A DNA stretch of 64,000 nucleotides from Calothrix sp. PCC 6303 (GCF_000317435.1 NC_019751.1:62001-126000); one strand, 5' to 3'. Shown: positions 51,922 through 60,997, counted from the stretch's first letter. Made by a program: numbers and translations. Notes: generated by a model not told the origin, from the sequence alone.

Positions 51922-53964
51922 ATGCACTTTTTAGAAGATTGTGTTGGTCGCTTGTTACTTGTAGTAGAGCCAAATAGATCAATTAAACACATACTTGACT
52001 TTTTTTTAAAAAATAAAATAAATACAAGCGTACCTAATTATTATGATGACATTTTAATAATTGATGGGATTAAATTATTAGGAAAGTATAAGATTTTAGA
52101 TTTAATAAATTTAGCATCTATAAAATTGACTCCATCTCAATTGTTGATTTCCGGTGTAATGACTGGCATTGGTGAAGATATTCAATTGGAAAAAGATATT
52201 TTTGCAATATCAAAGTTAATTCTGAAGCATCAACTCAAATGTATACCATGCATGGATTGTAATCAAAAGTTCAAAATATTGACTTTGGAAAATATTATTG
52301 ATCAGCTAACTTATTATTTAGAAATAGCTAAGGGTGATATCTCACTAGAAAAGCAATATAATTTATCCTTACAATCATCCTTGAATAATATTAAAGATAA
52401 TTTAGAAATATCTATAAAACCCCATATTAGGGAGCTAATCAACGCCAATAAAAAACTCCAACAGGGAATATGCGATCGCATTGCATCTGAAGCCCATTTA
52501 TTACAAACTAATTCAGAGCTACAAGAGATATTTCAGGCTTTTCCTGATGTTTATATTAGAGTCGATATTCAAGGGAAAATTCTCAGTTACCAGGGAAATA
52601 CAAATAATATTTTTTTGAACAAAACTGAGATTATTTTTCATAAAAATCTTGAAGAGGTTTTGCCTTTGGAAGTTGCTCAAACTTTTTCAGAGAAGATTCA
52701 TTATGCATGTATGAGTAACTCTTCAACTACTCTAGAATATTCAATGACTGTAGCCGAAATATTTAAATATTTTGAAGCTAGGCTTTTTCCATCTATTCAT
52801 CATCAAGTTATAATAATTATTCGGGAAATTACAGAACAAAAATGTTCACAAATATCCTTGCAAAAGGCAAAGGAAGATTTAGAAGATAGAGTGAAAATTA
52901 GAACTCATGAGTTACATGAAATTAATCATATTTTACGACAGGAAATAACTGAACGCAGTTTAATTGAGAAGCGATATGCACGCGCAATTCATGCTGGAAA
53001 AGTCGGAGCGTGGGAATGGGATATTAATTCTGACCAAATATATATTGATCCTCATTTAAAAATTATGTTGGGGTATCAAGAAGACACAAAAATGAATGAT
53101 CTTAAGAGTTGGCTTAATTTAATTCATCCAGATGATGTTCAATTAGTTAAAACTAAATTTAATGACTGTATTGAAGGGCTAATTTCCCAATACGAAATTG
53201 AACACAGAATATTTAATAAAGATGATGAAATTCTCTGGTTTTTAGCTCGTGGAACCATACTTAAAGATAACGACAAAAAATTATATTTGATTGTTGGATC
53301 TAATACTGATATCACTGAAAAAAAACAATACGAAAACAAACTAAAAAGATCTTTAAGAGAGAAAGAGGTGTTACTTAAAGAGATTCATCATCGAGTCAAA
53401 AACAACTTACAGATTATCTCTAGTTTACTACGTTTACAAGCTAATCATATTCCAGACAAACAATCATTAGGAATATTTCGTGATAGTCAAAGCCGAATTA
53501 GAGCGATGGCAATGATTCATGAGAATCTCTACCAATCAAATGATTTGGAGCGAATTGACTTTTATAATTATGTTTTTAATTTAACGAATTATATTAGCCG
53601 TTGCTACGGAATGTCTAAGGACATTAAGATTACATTAGATATTGAAAATATATTATTGCGAATTGACACCGCTATTCCTTGTGGATTAATTATTAATGAA
53701 CTTGTATCTAATTCAATTAAACATGCTTTTGTTGAGCAATCAGGAGGAAATATTCACATTCAATTTAATAAAATTAATGATCATAAATATTCCATCAGTG
53801 TGAGTGATAACGGTATCGGGGTTTCTGAAGACAGTGAAATACGTTTGAGTCAATCAATGGGTTTACAATTAGTCTGGAATTTAGTAGAACAACTAGAAGG
53901 TTCTATTACCTTCAATACGAAGTTTGGCACAATATTTACAATTATGTTCGTCGAGCATAACTAG
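51922..53964 (+). CDS. PAS-domain sensor histidine kinase (HisKA_2 type)
   Basis: A 680-residue cytoplasmic sensor. The first 110 residues resemble a degenerate CBS pair (LLVVEPNRSIKHILDFFLKN...ISGVMTG). A PAS domain lies at about 200-310 and a second PAS/PAC at about 350-465 (GAWEWDINSDQIYIDPHLKI). The transmitter has the HisKA_2 box LLKEIHHRVKNNLQIISSLL (phosphoacceptor about H490) and an HATPase with NELVSNSIKHAF and DNGIG. No membrane helix is seen. The ATG at 51922 is chosen over a TTG at 51913. The next gene starts 9 bases after the stop, so the two form a phosphorelay operon. The signal is unknown. Confidence 0.9.
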   Translation: MHFLEDCVGRLLLVVEPNRSIKHILDFFLKNKINTSVPNYYDDILIIDGIKLLGKYKILDLINLASIKLTPSQLLISGVMTGIGEDIQLEKDIFAISKLILKHQLKCIPCMDCNQKFKILTLENIIDQLTYYLEIAKGDISLEKQYNLSLQSSLNNIKDNLEISIKPHIRELINANKKLQQGICDRIASEAHLLQTNSELQEIFQAFPDVYIRVDIQGKILSYQGNTNNIFLNKTEIIFHKNLEEVLPLEVAQTFSEKIHYACMSNSSTTLEYSMTVAEIFKYFEARLFPSIHHQVIIIIREITEQKCSQISLQKAKEDLEDRVKIRTHELHEINHILRQEITERSLIEKRYARAIHAGKVGAWEWDINSDQIYIDPHLKIMLGYQEDTKMNDLKSWLNLIHPDDVQLVKTKFNDCIEGLISQYEIEHRIFNKDDEILWFLARGTILKDNDKKLYLIVGSNTDITEKKQYENKLKRSLREKEVLLKEIHHRVKNNLQIISSLLRLQANHIPDKQSLGIFRDSQSRIRAMAMIHENLYQSNDLERIDFYNYVFNLTNYISRCYGMSKDIKITLDIENILLRIDTAIPCGLIINELVSNSIKHAFVEQSGGNIHIQFNKINDHKYSISVSDNGIGVSEDSEIRLSQSMGLQLVWNLVEQLEGSITFNTKFGTIFTIMFVEHN

Positions 53965-53973
53965 GAGCAACAA

Positions 53974-55104
53974 GTGAAAAAAAGAATCCTGATTATTGAA
54001 GACGAAAGAATTATTGCCTGTGATATTAAGCATTATTTAGAAAATTCTGGCTATTGTATTCCTGGAATTTCAGCTTATGGAGAAGACGCTATTGAGCAAG
54101 CAGGAATTTTACAGCCAGATTTAATCCTCATGGATATAATGTTAAAAGGTGATATGAACGGCATCGAAGCTGCTCAAGAAATCACAAATAGATATCATAT
54201 CCCAATTGTTTATCTCACAGCTTTTTCTGATCAAAAAACTCTTGAAAAAGCGAAAATAACTCAACCGTTTGGCTATATATTAAAACCTTTTGATGAAAGA
54301 CAATTAATTACAACTATTGAAGTTGCTTTAAATTTACATCAAACAGAAAATATGATGCAGAAAGAACTTGTTTATGAGAAAGAAAAAAATGATATAAAAT
54401 CACGTTTTGTTTCTATGGTTAGTCACGAATTTCGTAACCCATTAACCACTATATTAGCTTCTGCTGAATTGCTAAAATATCATAACGAAAACATTGAAGA
54501 GTCAAAAAGAAATGAATATATAGATTATATTCAAAAATCGGTTCAGCAAATGAGTCAGCTTTTAAGCGATGTGTTATTAATCGGTAAGTCAGAATTAAAC
54601 AAACTAGAATTTGAGCCTCAGGCTCTTCAACTTGAAATATTCTGCCAAGAATTAGTTAGAAATATTCTCTATTCGACAAATAATCAAAATTTCATTAAAT
54701 TTAGAGTGCAAGGATCTTGCCCATCTAAATCGAAAGATGATTTTTCTCCTGAAAATTTGCCTTTGTGGGATAAAAAGCTACTTTATCATATTTTGAATAA
54801 TTTATTGACCAATGCAATTAAGTATTCTAAAGAGAGGGGAGTAGTTAATTTTGATTTGTTTTGTTTAGAAAAAGAAGTAGTTTTTCGGATTCAAGATGAA
54901 GGAATTGGAATTCCTGATCAAGATCAAGAAGAGTTATTTACATCATTTTATCGGGGTAAAAATGTCCGTGATATTCCTGGAAACGGCTTAGGTTTAGCAA
55001 TCGTCAAACAGTCTGTCGAACTACATGGTGGAGAAATTACATTTGTTAGCCTCGAAGGAGTAGGAACTACATTTATTGTCTCAATTCCATATCAATATTC
55101 GTAG
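53974..55104 (+). CDS. Receiver-histidine kinase hybrid
   Basis: A 376-residue protein. An N-terminal receiver domain (1-120; D54 phosphoacceptor in LILMDIMLKG, K104) is fused to a HisKA domain with H151 in VSMVSHEFRNPL and an HATPase domain with NNLLTNAIKYS, DEGIG and GLGLAIVKQ. The GTG start follows TAGGAG. It is co-transcribed with the upstream HisKA_2 sensor, which probably phosphorylates D54 and thereby tunes the output kinase. No DNA-binding output is present, so a further partner must exist elsewhere. Confidence 0.92.
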   Translation: MKKRILIIEDERIIACDIKHYLENSGYCIPGISAYGEDAIEQAGILQPDLILMDIMLKGDMNGIEAAQEITNRYHIPIVYLTAFSDQKTLEKAKITQPFGYILKPFDERQLITTIEVALNLHQTENMMQKELVYEKEKNDIKSRFVSMVSHEFRNPLTTILASAELLKYHNENIEESKRNEYIDYIQKSVQQMSQLLSDVLLIGKSELNKLEFEPQALQLEIFCQELVRNILYSTNNQNFIKFRVQGSCPSKSKDDFSPENLPLWDKKLLYHILNNLLTNAIKYSKERGVVNFDLFCLEKEVVFRIQDEGIGIPDQDQEELFTSFYRGKNVRDIPGNGLGLAIVKQSVELHGGEITFVSLEGVGTTFIVSIPYQYS

Positions 55105-55138
55105 AGTTTGATAATAATTTTACTGCTGGAATTTGAGG

Positions 55139-55210
55139 TTAAAACTCGTCTATCTTGAGAACTGTAGTTTCCCATAAAGATCTTGAGTAGGCGTAGGCAA
55201 CCCTAGCAAA
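55139..55210 (-). repeat. TIR-bearing dispersed element, partial inverted copy
   Basis: TTAAAACTCGTCTATCTTGA followed by GAACTGTAGTTT and GTAGGCGTAGGCAACCCT matches the reverse complement of the right half of 15232-15386. The other end is not recognisable. Confidence 0.45.
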
Positions 55211-55350
55211 TTATGCTGCTACATGAGTTATACTCTTTCGCAATCTGTTCCTTGCTTAAGGTAGGAAAAATGATAACATGGGTAGGGTATTTTTGTACAT
55301 CATAAAGTTAATATCTGCTGTATATATAGTAGTTTTGAAGGAGTAGAACT

Positions 55351-56058
55351 ATAGATATTATTAATTCTCAAATTTCTGTTATTATTCCAGTTTTAAATGA
55401 AGCTGAAAACATCATCAAAACTATTGAAAGTGTTCAGTTAGGTAAAAATTTTGAGATTATAGTCGTTGATGGTGGTTCTCAAGATTGCACTGTTGATATT
55501 GTGAATAAATTGGGTATTAATCAGATCCTTTTATCTCCACCCGGTCGTGCTGTACAGATGAATGCAGGTGCTAAAATCGCAACTGGGGAAATATTGCTGT
55601 TTCTCCATGCAGATACTCAGCTTTCAAGTGGTTTTGATGTTGCGGTGCGAGAAACCCTAGAAAAACCAGGAATTATTGCAGGTGCCTTTACATTACGAAT
55701 TGATGCATCTAGCTGGGGTTTACGTTTAATCGAGTGGGGAGTGAAAATGCGATCGCGCTTTTTCCAAATGCCTTATGGAGACCAAGCAATTTTTATCACC
55801 AAGCAAGCTTTTCTAGCTAACGGTGGATTTCCTGAATTACCTATTATGGAAGACTTTGAGTTGATTCGGAACTTGAAAAAAGTAAGTAAAATAGCTACAG
55901 TACCCGTAAAAGTTGTTACGTCACCACGACGATGGTTACAAAAAGGTATATTCAAAACAACTTTAATTAACCAGATTGTAGTGGTTTCTTACTTTCTTGG
56001 TGTGTCACCAACAAAAATTGTTCACTGGTATCGTGGTAAAAAATTCAGGAAATTTTAA
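55351..56058 (+). CDS. TIGR04283-like glycosyltransferase with ATA start
   Basis: The reading frame covers 235 residues of a GT2 enzyme: ISVIIPVLNEAENIIKTI, VVDGGSQD, PPGRAVQMNAGA, HADTQL and the acceptor-site region GDQAIFITKQAF. The family normally starts within a few residues before ISVIIP. In this frame a stop lies 12 bases upstream of 55351 and no ATG, GTG or TTG occurs until 55501, which would remove the nucleotide-binding strand. AAGGAG at 55338-55343 is spaced 7 bases from ATA at 55351, exactly where ATG would be expected. Either a rare AUA start is used or the start codon has mutated. It lies upstream of a TVP38-family gene. Confidence 0.78.
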   Translation: MDIINSQISVIIPVLNEAENIIKTIESVQLGKNFEIIVVDGGSQDCTVDIVNKLGINQILLSPPGRAVQMNAGAKIATGEILLFLHADTQLSSGFDVAVRETLEKPGIIAGAFTLRIDASSWGLRLIEWGVKMRSRFFQMPYGDQAIFITKQAFLANGGFPELPIMEDFELIRNLKKVSKIATVPVKVVTSPRRWLQKGIFKTTLINQIVVVSYFLGVSPTKIVHWYRGKKFRKF

Positions 56059-56111
56059 TTTGTTATTCAAGTTTGTGACTGAATCTGACATCAAAATCCA
56101 GAATTAAGTGG

Positions 56112-56150
56112 ATATCTAAACCTCACTCATCATCAAAAGTGGAGTTTTAT
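56112..56150 (+). repeat. TIR-bearing dispersed element, left end
   Basis: TAAACCTCACTCATCATCAA plus AAGTGGAGTTTTA repeats the left end of the element at 15232. It ends just before the TVP38 gene start and may have replaced that gene's native leader. Confidence 0.5.
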
Positions 56151-56172
56151 TTTTATCACTGACGACGTAAGC

Positions 56173-56895
56173 ATGTATAAAAATATGAAAAAAAACAAAT
56201 TTTCATCTATTAATAACCTCATACTGCTATCATTAGCAATAATATTTGTAATTATTATCGCTAAATTATTGAATATTCAATCCCTTCTACAACAATCATT
56301 AATTTGGGTGCAAAGTCTAGGATTTTGGGGACCAGCAGCTTTCATGCTGATCTATAACTTAGCCACAATCTTATTTATTCCAGGTTCAATTCTTACATTA
56401 GGTGGTGGAGTTTTATTTGGTGTATTTTGGGGGTCTATTTATGTTTTCATTGCCGCGACATTTGGAGCACTTTTTGCATTTTTAATTGGACGTTATTTTT
56501 CCAGAGATTGGGTTTCTCAAAAAATCAATAAGTATCCTAAATTCAAAGCAGTTGATTTTGCTGTAGCGAAAGAAGGTTTAAAAATTGTCTTTTTAACTCG
56601 ATTGTCTCCGATATTTCCATTTAACTTATTAAATTATGCCTTTGGAGTTACACAAGTTTCTCTCAAAGACTATATCTTGGGTTCAGTTGGGATGATACCG
56701 GGGACAATTTTATATGTGTATATTGGTTCCCTTGCTGGTGATATTGCGATGATTGGTGCGAAGACTCCAGCAGCAAATCCAACTCTACAATGGATGGTTC
56801 GGATTATTGGCTTAGTCGCTACCATTACTGTAACAATTTATGTAACTCGCATCGCTAAAAAAGCATTGGAAGAATCAGTAAACAGTGAACAGTGA
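56173..56895 (+). CDS. TVP38/TMEM64 family membrane protein
   Basis: A 240-residue DedA-related (SNARE-associated/VTT domain) protein with about six hydrophobic segments. The characteristic block FIPGSILTLGGGVLFGVFWG near residue 75 and FLTRLSPIFPFNLLNYAFG near residue 140 are present. Family members are thought to act in lipid scrambling or envelope maintenance. The next gene, a mercuric-reductase-like flavoprotein, is a frequent neighbour. The start could also be ATG at 56185 (MKKNKFSS); no Shine-Dalgarno site is clear. The stop adjoins an AGTGAAC/TATCAGT short repeat. Confidence 0.88.
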   Translation: MYKNMKKNKFSSINNLILLSLAIIFVIIIAKLLNIQSLLQQSLIWVQSLGFWGPAAFMLIYNLATILFIPGSILTLGGGVLFGVFWGSIYVFIAATFGALFAFLIGRYFSRDWVSQKINKYPKFKAVDFAVAKEGLKIVFLTRLSPIFPFNLLNYAFGVTQVSLKDYILGSVGMIPGTILYVYIGSLAGDIAMIGAKTPAANPTLQWMVRIIGLVATITVTIYVTRIAKKALEESVNSEQ

Positions 56896-56925
56896 ACAGC
56901 TATCAGTTATCAGTTAGGGAAGATT
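56880..56925. repeat. CAGTGAA / TATCAGT short tandem repeats
   Basis: AACAGTGAACAGTGAACAG followed by TATCAGTTATCAGTTA are heptamer-like tandem repeats straddling the stop codon of the TVP38 gene, typical STRR tracts of filamentous cyanobacteria. Confidence 0.65.
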
Positions 56926-57115
56926 TCAGGTAAATGCATTACACTTGTTAAACCTAAAACCCTGTAGAGATGTTCCATCGAAATGTCTTGAGCGCTACAT
57001 AATACGTCTTTTCAAAAACAGTTCTGATTTTTAAATATAATCCCGATATATTGAAAGAAGTATAAGTTATTTAGATTTATATTTTAACTAATAAATTAAC
57101 ATCCCCAATCGCAAC

Positions 57116-58663
57116 ATGGCTAATTCAGAATCTCATCAAGTTTCCTTACGTCCGATGGATGAGCATAATCAGAAACTTGTTTCCTATGTACATCCAGCTA
57201 ATTGGGTAAATCCAAAACCCGCTGAATCTTATGATTTGGTAGTAATTGGTGCAGGTACAGCAGGTTTAGTTGTTGCTGCGGGTGCTGCGGGTTTGGGAAT
57301 CGGTTTAAAGGTAGCTTTGGTAGAAAAACACCTCATGGGTGGAGACTGCTTAAACTATGGTTGCGTCCCTTCAAAATGTATGATCCGTTCTGCACGGGTA
57401 GTGGGAGAAATCTTAAAGGCAAGGGAATTTGGGGTGATGACACCTCAACATATCGAAGTAGATTTTGCCTACGTGATGGAACGGATGCGAAGAATACGTG
57501 CCAATATTAGTCATAACGATTCAGTAGAAAGATTTCAAAAGTTGGGAGTAGATGTTTTTCTGGGAAATGCCAGATTTTCCAAAGCTGATACAGTTGAAGT
57601 TGGAGGTAAAAATCTCCGGTTTAAAAAAGCTGTAATTGCTACAGGTGCTAGGGCAATTAAACCAGAAATTCCCGGTTTAGAGGAAACTGGTTATTTAACA
57701 AATGAAACAGTCTTTTCGTTGACACAACAACCTAAAAAACTTGCAGTAATTGGTGGTGGTCCCATCGGTTGTGAGTTAGCACAAACATTTAGACGCTTGG
57801 GTTGTGAGGTGGTGATTTTTCATCGTGGTTCCCATTTACTCAACAGGGAAGACGGGGATGCAATTGATATTATTCAAAAGGTTTTTGTGAGGGAAGGAAT
57901 TCGCTTACAGCGCAGTTGTCAGATAATTAGGGTGGAAAAAGAGCTTGAAGGAAAGCGAATTTATTATACTTGCAATGGTCGAGATAGTTCAGTGGTGGTG
58001 GATGAAATCCTAGCTGGTGCAGGACGTATACCAAATGTGGAAGGGTTGAATTTAGAGGTGGCAGGAGTAGAATACAATACCCGTGATGGTGTAATCGTCG
58101 ATGACTTTTTGCAGACCACAAATCCCAGGATATATGCAGCAGGAGATGTTTGTCTGGATTGGAAATTCACCCATACGGCAGACGCAGCGGCGAGGATTGC
58201 GATCAAAAATATATTATTCTCACCTTTTGGTTTATCACGTCAGCGTTTGAGTAACCTGATTGTACCTTGGGTGACTTATACCGACCCGGAGGTAGCACAT
58301 GTAGGAATGTACGAATATGAAGCTCAAGCTGAAGGTCTAAATGTGAGTACCATCAAGATTCCTTTTAATATTGTGGATCGTGCGATCGCAGATGGAGAAG
58401 AAGAGGGTTTTATCAAGATTCTTCACAGCAAAGGCTCAGATCAAATTCTGGGTGCTACCATCGTCGCAAGCCACGCAGGGGAAATGATTTCTGAAATTAC
58501 CACCGCGATTGTTCACAAAATTGGCTTAAGCAAGCTGAGTTCTGTAATTCATCCTTATCCTACACAAGCTGAAGCCATTAAAAAAGCAGCTGACGCATAT
58601 CGTCGAACTTTACTCACTCCACGTAGTCAGAAGCTTCTAAGCTGGTTAGCAAAGTTTTCCTGA
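57116..58663 (+). CDS. Mercuric-reductase-like FAD/NAD disulfide oxidoreductase
   Basis: A 515-residue class I pyridine-nucleotide disulfide oxidoreductase. It has the FAD-binding motif VIGAGTAGLVVAAG, the redox disulfide GGDCLNYGCVPSK, the NAD-binding motif VIGGGPIGCELAQTF, the second FAD motif IYAAGDVC and the C-terminal HPYPTQAEAIKKAAD, which supplies the His-Glu pair. There is no N-terminal HMA domain and no C-terminal vicinal cysteine pair, so mercury reduction is unlikely. It may reduce a low-molecular thiol or another electrophile. Located 220 bases after the TVP38 gene on the same strand. Confidence 0.9.
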   Translation: MANSESHQVSLRPMDEHNQKLVSYVHPANWVNPKPAESYDLVVIGAGTAGLVVAAGAAGLGIGLKVALVEKHLMGGDCLNYGCVPSKCMIRSARVVGEILKAREFGVMTPQHIEVDFAYVMERMRRIRANISHNDSVERFQKLGVDVFLGNARFSKADTVEVGGKNLRFKKAVIATGARAIKPEIPGLEETGYLTNETVFSLTQQPKKLAVIGGGPIGCELAQTFRRLGCEVVIFHRGSHLLNREDGDAIDIIQKVFVREGIRLQRSCQIIRVEKELEGKRIYYTCNGRDSSVVVDEILAGAGRIPNVEGLNLEVAGVEYNTRDGVIVDDFLQTTNPRIYAAGDVCLDWKFTHTADAAARIAIKNILFSPFGLSRQRLSNLIVPWVTYTDPEVAHVGMYEYEAQAEGLNVSTIKIPFNIVDRAIADGEEEGFIKILHSKGSDQILGATIVASHAGEMISEITTAIVHKIGLSKLSSVIHPYPTQAEAIKKAADAYRRTLLTPRSQKLLSWLAKFS

Positions 58664-58780
58664 AAACCAGTAATTACAGCTTAAAACTTAATATCTTGCC
58701 TGATTCTTCCCTCAATTGCTTCGATCTTTATCTAATGAGTCAAGATATGTAACTTTTTCCCCTAATGGAAATCTGAATAA

Positions 58781-58800
58781 CTTAAGATTCTCTTAAGATT
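58781..58800 (+). promoter_or_regulatory. CTTAAGAT direct repeat, Pho-box-like
   Basis: CTTAAGAT occurs twice with a 3-base spacer (11-bp period), the geometry of cyanobacterial Pho boxes, although the consensus PyTTAAPyPy is only partly met. It lies 15 bases before an ATG, which is close for an activator site but usable by a repressor. Confidence 0.3.
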
Positions 58801-58815
58801 ACCGAAGGTCTAATT

Positions 58816-59076
58816 ATGCATTGTCCAAAGCAATCGATGTCAACAACGCGAGCAAGCTCACTAAATTCCTCAGAACTACGGCATTTGTGGTCTGTGGTGG
58901 AAGGCACTCAAACCAGTATCCTACTTGGATCCAACGATGCCGATTTGATTCAACAGCTGACACGGCAAATTGAATTCACTGGTTTATTCACTTCCGAGCA
59001 AATAAATAGGTTTAATGCTTACTTGCGATCGCGTGTCCTGCTAATCCGTGATTTAGCCAGTGCCCGCGCTGCATAG
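58816..59076 (+). CDS. Conserved-looking small protein
   Basis: An 86-residue mostly helical protein containing LWSVVEGTQTSILLGSNDAD and FTSEQINRFNAYLRSRVLLI. The first ATG has GAAGG seven bases upstream and is used; a second in-frame ATG is at 58837. Composition and codon use fit a real gene. I do not recognise a characterised family. Confidence 0.65.
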   Translation: MHCPKQSMSTTRASSLNSSELRHLWSVVEGTQTSILLGSNDADLIQQLTRQIEFTGLFTSEQINRFNAYLRSRVLLIRDLASARAA

Positions 59077-59565
59077 TTTAGCAGAAATTAGGCTTACTGA
59101 TACGGTATTTTCAGAAGAAGTCAGCATGATTACTCCATATCTTCTTGAATCTCAGCTTATCAAGTTTATTTTCGTTGGCGTAAATTTATCAAAAGTGTTC
59201 CTCATCCAGTACTATGATTCTCGTCAACCGGACTTCAAACCATAGTAAGTTCGTGAGCTTAAGTCATTTTAAATACTAAATGGCTGGTAAAATGTGCGAA
59301 AAATATCCCATCATCCAGCTAGCACAACACAGCGGAAATAAGCCTACCATTGAATCCGGCTAAAAAGCTATATGTAATTTTTATCACGACTTTCCACAGG
59401 ATTAGTTGATAAAAATTTCAGCACCAAAATTATTTAATTTAACTTCAGCTTATTTATATTTTGTTATATTCAGATTATTAAGTATTGAGCCTGAATAGGC
59501 AAATTCTCGAAAACTAATCCTTTCGGCAATTTTTTACTTTCATGGTTATTAGTTAGGTTCTATAC
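59077..59565. other. Intergenic region without recognised gene
   Basis: 490 bp, AT-rich. The segment GACTTCAAACCATAGTAAG near 59230 weakly resembles the right half of the TIR element family. No tRNA, hairpin or promoter pair was identified. Confidence 0.4.
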
Positions 59566-59796
59566 ATGCTAAGACTACCCTTAAGTATCAACATTATTAA
59601 TCGCAGAAAAAGATGTTCCCTTTTACGAGGTATTTCACCAACAGAAGCATCTCAAAATCTAAATGTGAGCCAGAACAGCTTGTATATGTTGATGCAACGC
59701 GAACAGGCTTACTCACAGCGAATTAACGGACGTAGGCTAATTAGCGAAAGTGCATTGATGGAATATCAAGCTAGGCAAGGTAGATCTTTTGGTTAG
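59566..59796 (+). CDS. Excisionase-type helix-turn-helix protein
   Basis: A 76-residue protein whose residues about 22-75 form a MerR/excisionase-like winged helix: GISPTEASQNLNVSQNSLYM, then the wing RINGRRLISESALMEYQARQ. This pattern is shared by Xis-like and antitoxin-like regulators. The first 20 residues (RLPLSINIINRRKRCSLL) are unusual and the true start may be further in. No partner gene adjoins it, so its target is unknown. Confidence 0.62.
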   Translation: MLRLPLSINIINRRKRCSLLRGISPTEASQNLNVSQNSLYMLMQREQAYSQRINGRRLISESALMEYQARQGRSFG

Positions 59797-59963
59797 AATT
59801 CCCATAGATAGTTGTACAATCTAATACAAGTGCATATTGTAACGGATTACACTTTCTAAATCAGGGGAAAAAATGACAAAATCAAGTTTGATTAAGCCTT
59901 AATAAAACATCACATCAAATGTTTTCTATATACCAACCATATGTGATGATGAAAACCATAGTT

Positions 59964-59991
59964 GTAGAGACGTAGTACTACTACGTCTCTG
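59964..59991. repeat. AGAGACGTAGTA palindrome
   Basis: AGAGACGTAGTACTACTACGTCTCT forms a hairpin in the gap before the ndhK stop, another copy of the AGAGACG family. It may end transcription of the minus-strand ndhK gene. Confidence 0.6.
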
Positions 59992-60004
59992 CATAATTGT
60001 GTAT

Positions 60005-60697
60005 TTATGTAGAAGGTTCCAATTCGGATTGTCTGATCAAAGGTAAAGGCAATCCCGTAAATTCTATTAATTCCTGAGATGGAGATTGCATTGCTGGTTT
60101 AGTCAAATATTTCCCATCATTGATTGGAGATACCACATTCATTTTGTGGGCAATACTGTAATAACGGTGAGTTTGCTGAGTTTTATATCTTTCCTGGATG
60201 CTTTCATCAGCGATTTTATTTCGCAGTTTAATAATTGCATCAATTACAGCTTCTGGTCTGGGAGGACATCCGGGAATATAAACATTAACGGGAATTAACT
60301 TATCGACTCCTCTAACAGCACTGGGGGAATCTACACTAAACATTCCACCTGTAATTGTACAAGCACCCATAGCAATGACATACTTTGGTTCTGCCATTTG
60401 TTCATAAAGTCGCACCAAGTTTGGCGCATATTTCATTGTAATTGTGCCAGCAGTAATTAATAAATCTGCTTGTCGTGGAGTTGCGCGGGGAATCATCCCA
60501 TATCGTTCCATATCAAAGCGTGATGCATAGGCTGCCATAAATTCCATAAAGCAGCAAGCTGTACCAAACATCATCGGGTACAAACTGGACATTTTTGCCC
60601 AGTTGTAAAGATCGTCGAGTGTTGTGAGAATAATATTCTCAGATAATTGTTGTGTAACTTCAGGATATTGAGCAGAGTTGATAATTGTGTCAGTCAT
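60005..60697 (-). CDS. ndhK: NDH-1 subunit K homologue, stand-alone
   Basis: A 230-residue NdhK/NuoB-type subunit. All four ligands of cluster N2 are present: C48 and C49 (FGTACCF), C113 (MGACTITGG) and C144 (IPGCPPRPE). It should transfer electrons to plastoquinone within NDH-1. In most cyanobacteria ndhK sits in ndhC-ndhK-ndhJ, but here neither ndhC nor ndhJ is adjacent, and the sequence departs from the usual cyanobacterial NdhK at several positions ([20 protein letters not shown] versus LLFGTACCFIEFAALIGSRF as I recall it). This suggests a second, perhaps condition-specific copy. GGGGG lies 10 bases before the ATG. Confidence 0.92.
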   Translation of the reverse strand: MTDTIINSAQYPEVTQQLSENIILTTLDDLYNWAKMSSLYPMMFGTACCFMEFMAAYASRFDMERYGMIPRATPRQADLLITAGTITMKYAPNLVRLYEQMAEPKYVIAMGACTITGGMFSVDSPSAVRGVDKLIPVNVYIPGCPPRPEAVIDAIIKLRNKIADESIQERYKTQQTHRYYSIAHKMNVVSPINDGKYLTKPAMQSPSQELIEFTGLPLPLIRQSELEPST

Positions 60698-60868
60698 GAG
60701 CTAATTTCCCCCAAAATTAATTATTTTTGGAATAATTGCGTATGCATACAAAAAACTTTCTGGAAAGCTGAGTGGCGTTTTATATCTACAGTTTAGAATT
60801 AGCTTTTTTCGGACGCTTGTGAGACTTTATCTAAACTCGGATCAAAATACTTATAAAGCGATCGCATT

Positions 60869-60913
60869 TTCAACTTCGGCAGCTTTAAGGGCTTTTTGAA
60901 ATAATGCGATCGC
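60869..60913 (-). pseudogene. 45-bp duplicated fragment of ycf37
   Basis: Bases 60869-60913 match 61299-61343 inside ycf37 at 41 of 45 positions. HIP1 octamers bound the fragment on both sides. It is non-coding in its present place. Confidence 0.7.
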
Positions 60914-60961
60914 ATAAAATTTCTAAATGATGAGATCAGGGATTTTCTGCCTTATCGAAAG

Positions 60962-60997
60962 TTAAAAAAAAGCCCTCAGCAATAACTGTTGGGGGCT
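60962..60997 (-). terminator. Rho-independent terminator of ycf37
   Basis: On the minus strand AGCCCCCAACA pairs with TGTTGAGGGCT-type arm (two G-U pairs) around GTTAT and is followed by a run of nine T. It lies about 30 bases after the ycf37 stop. Confidence 0.8.
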
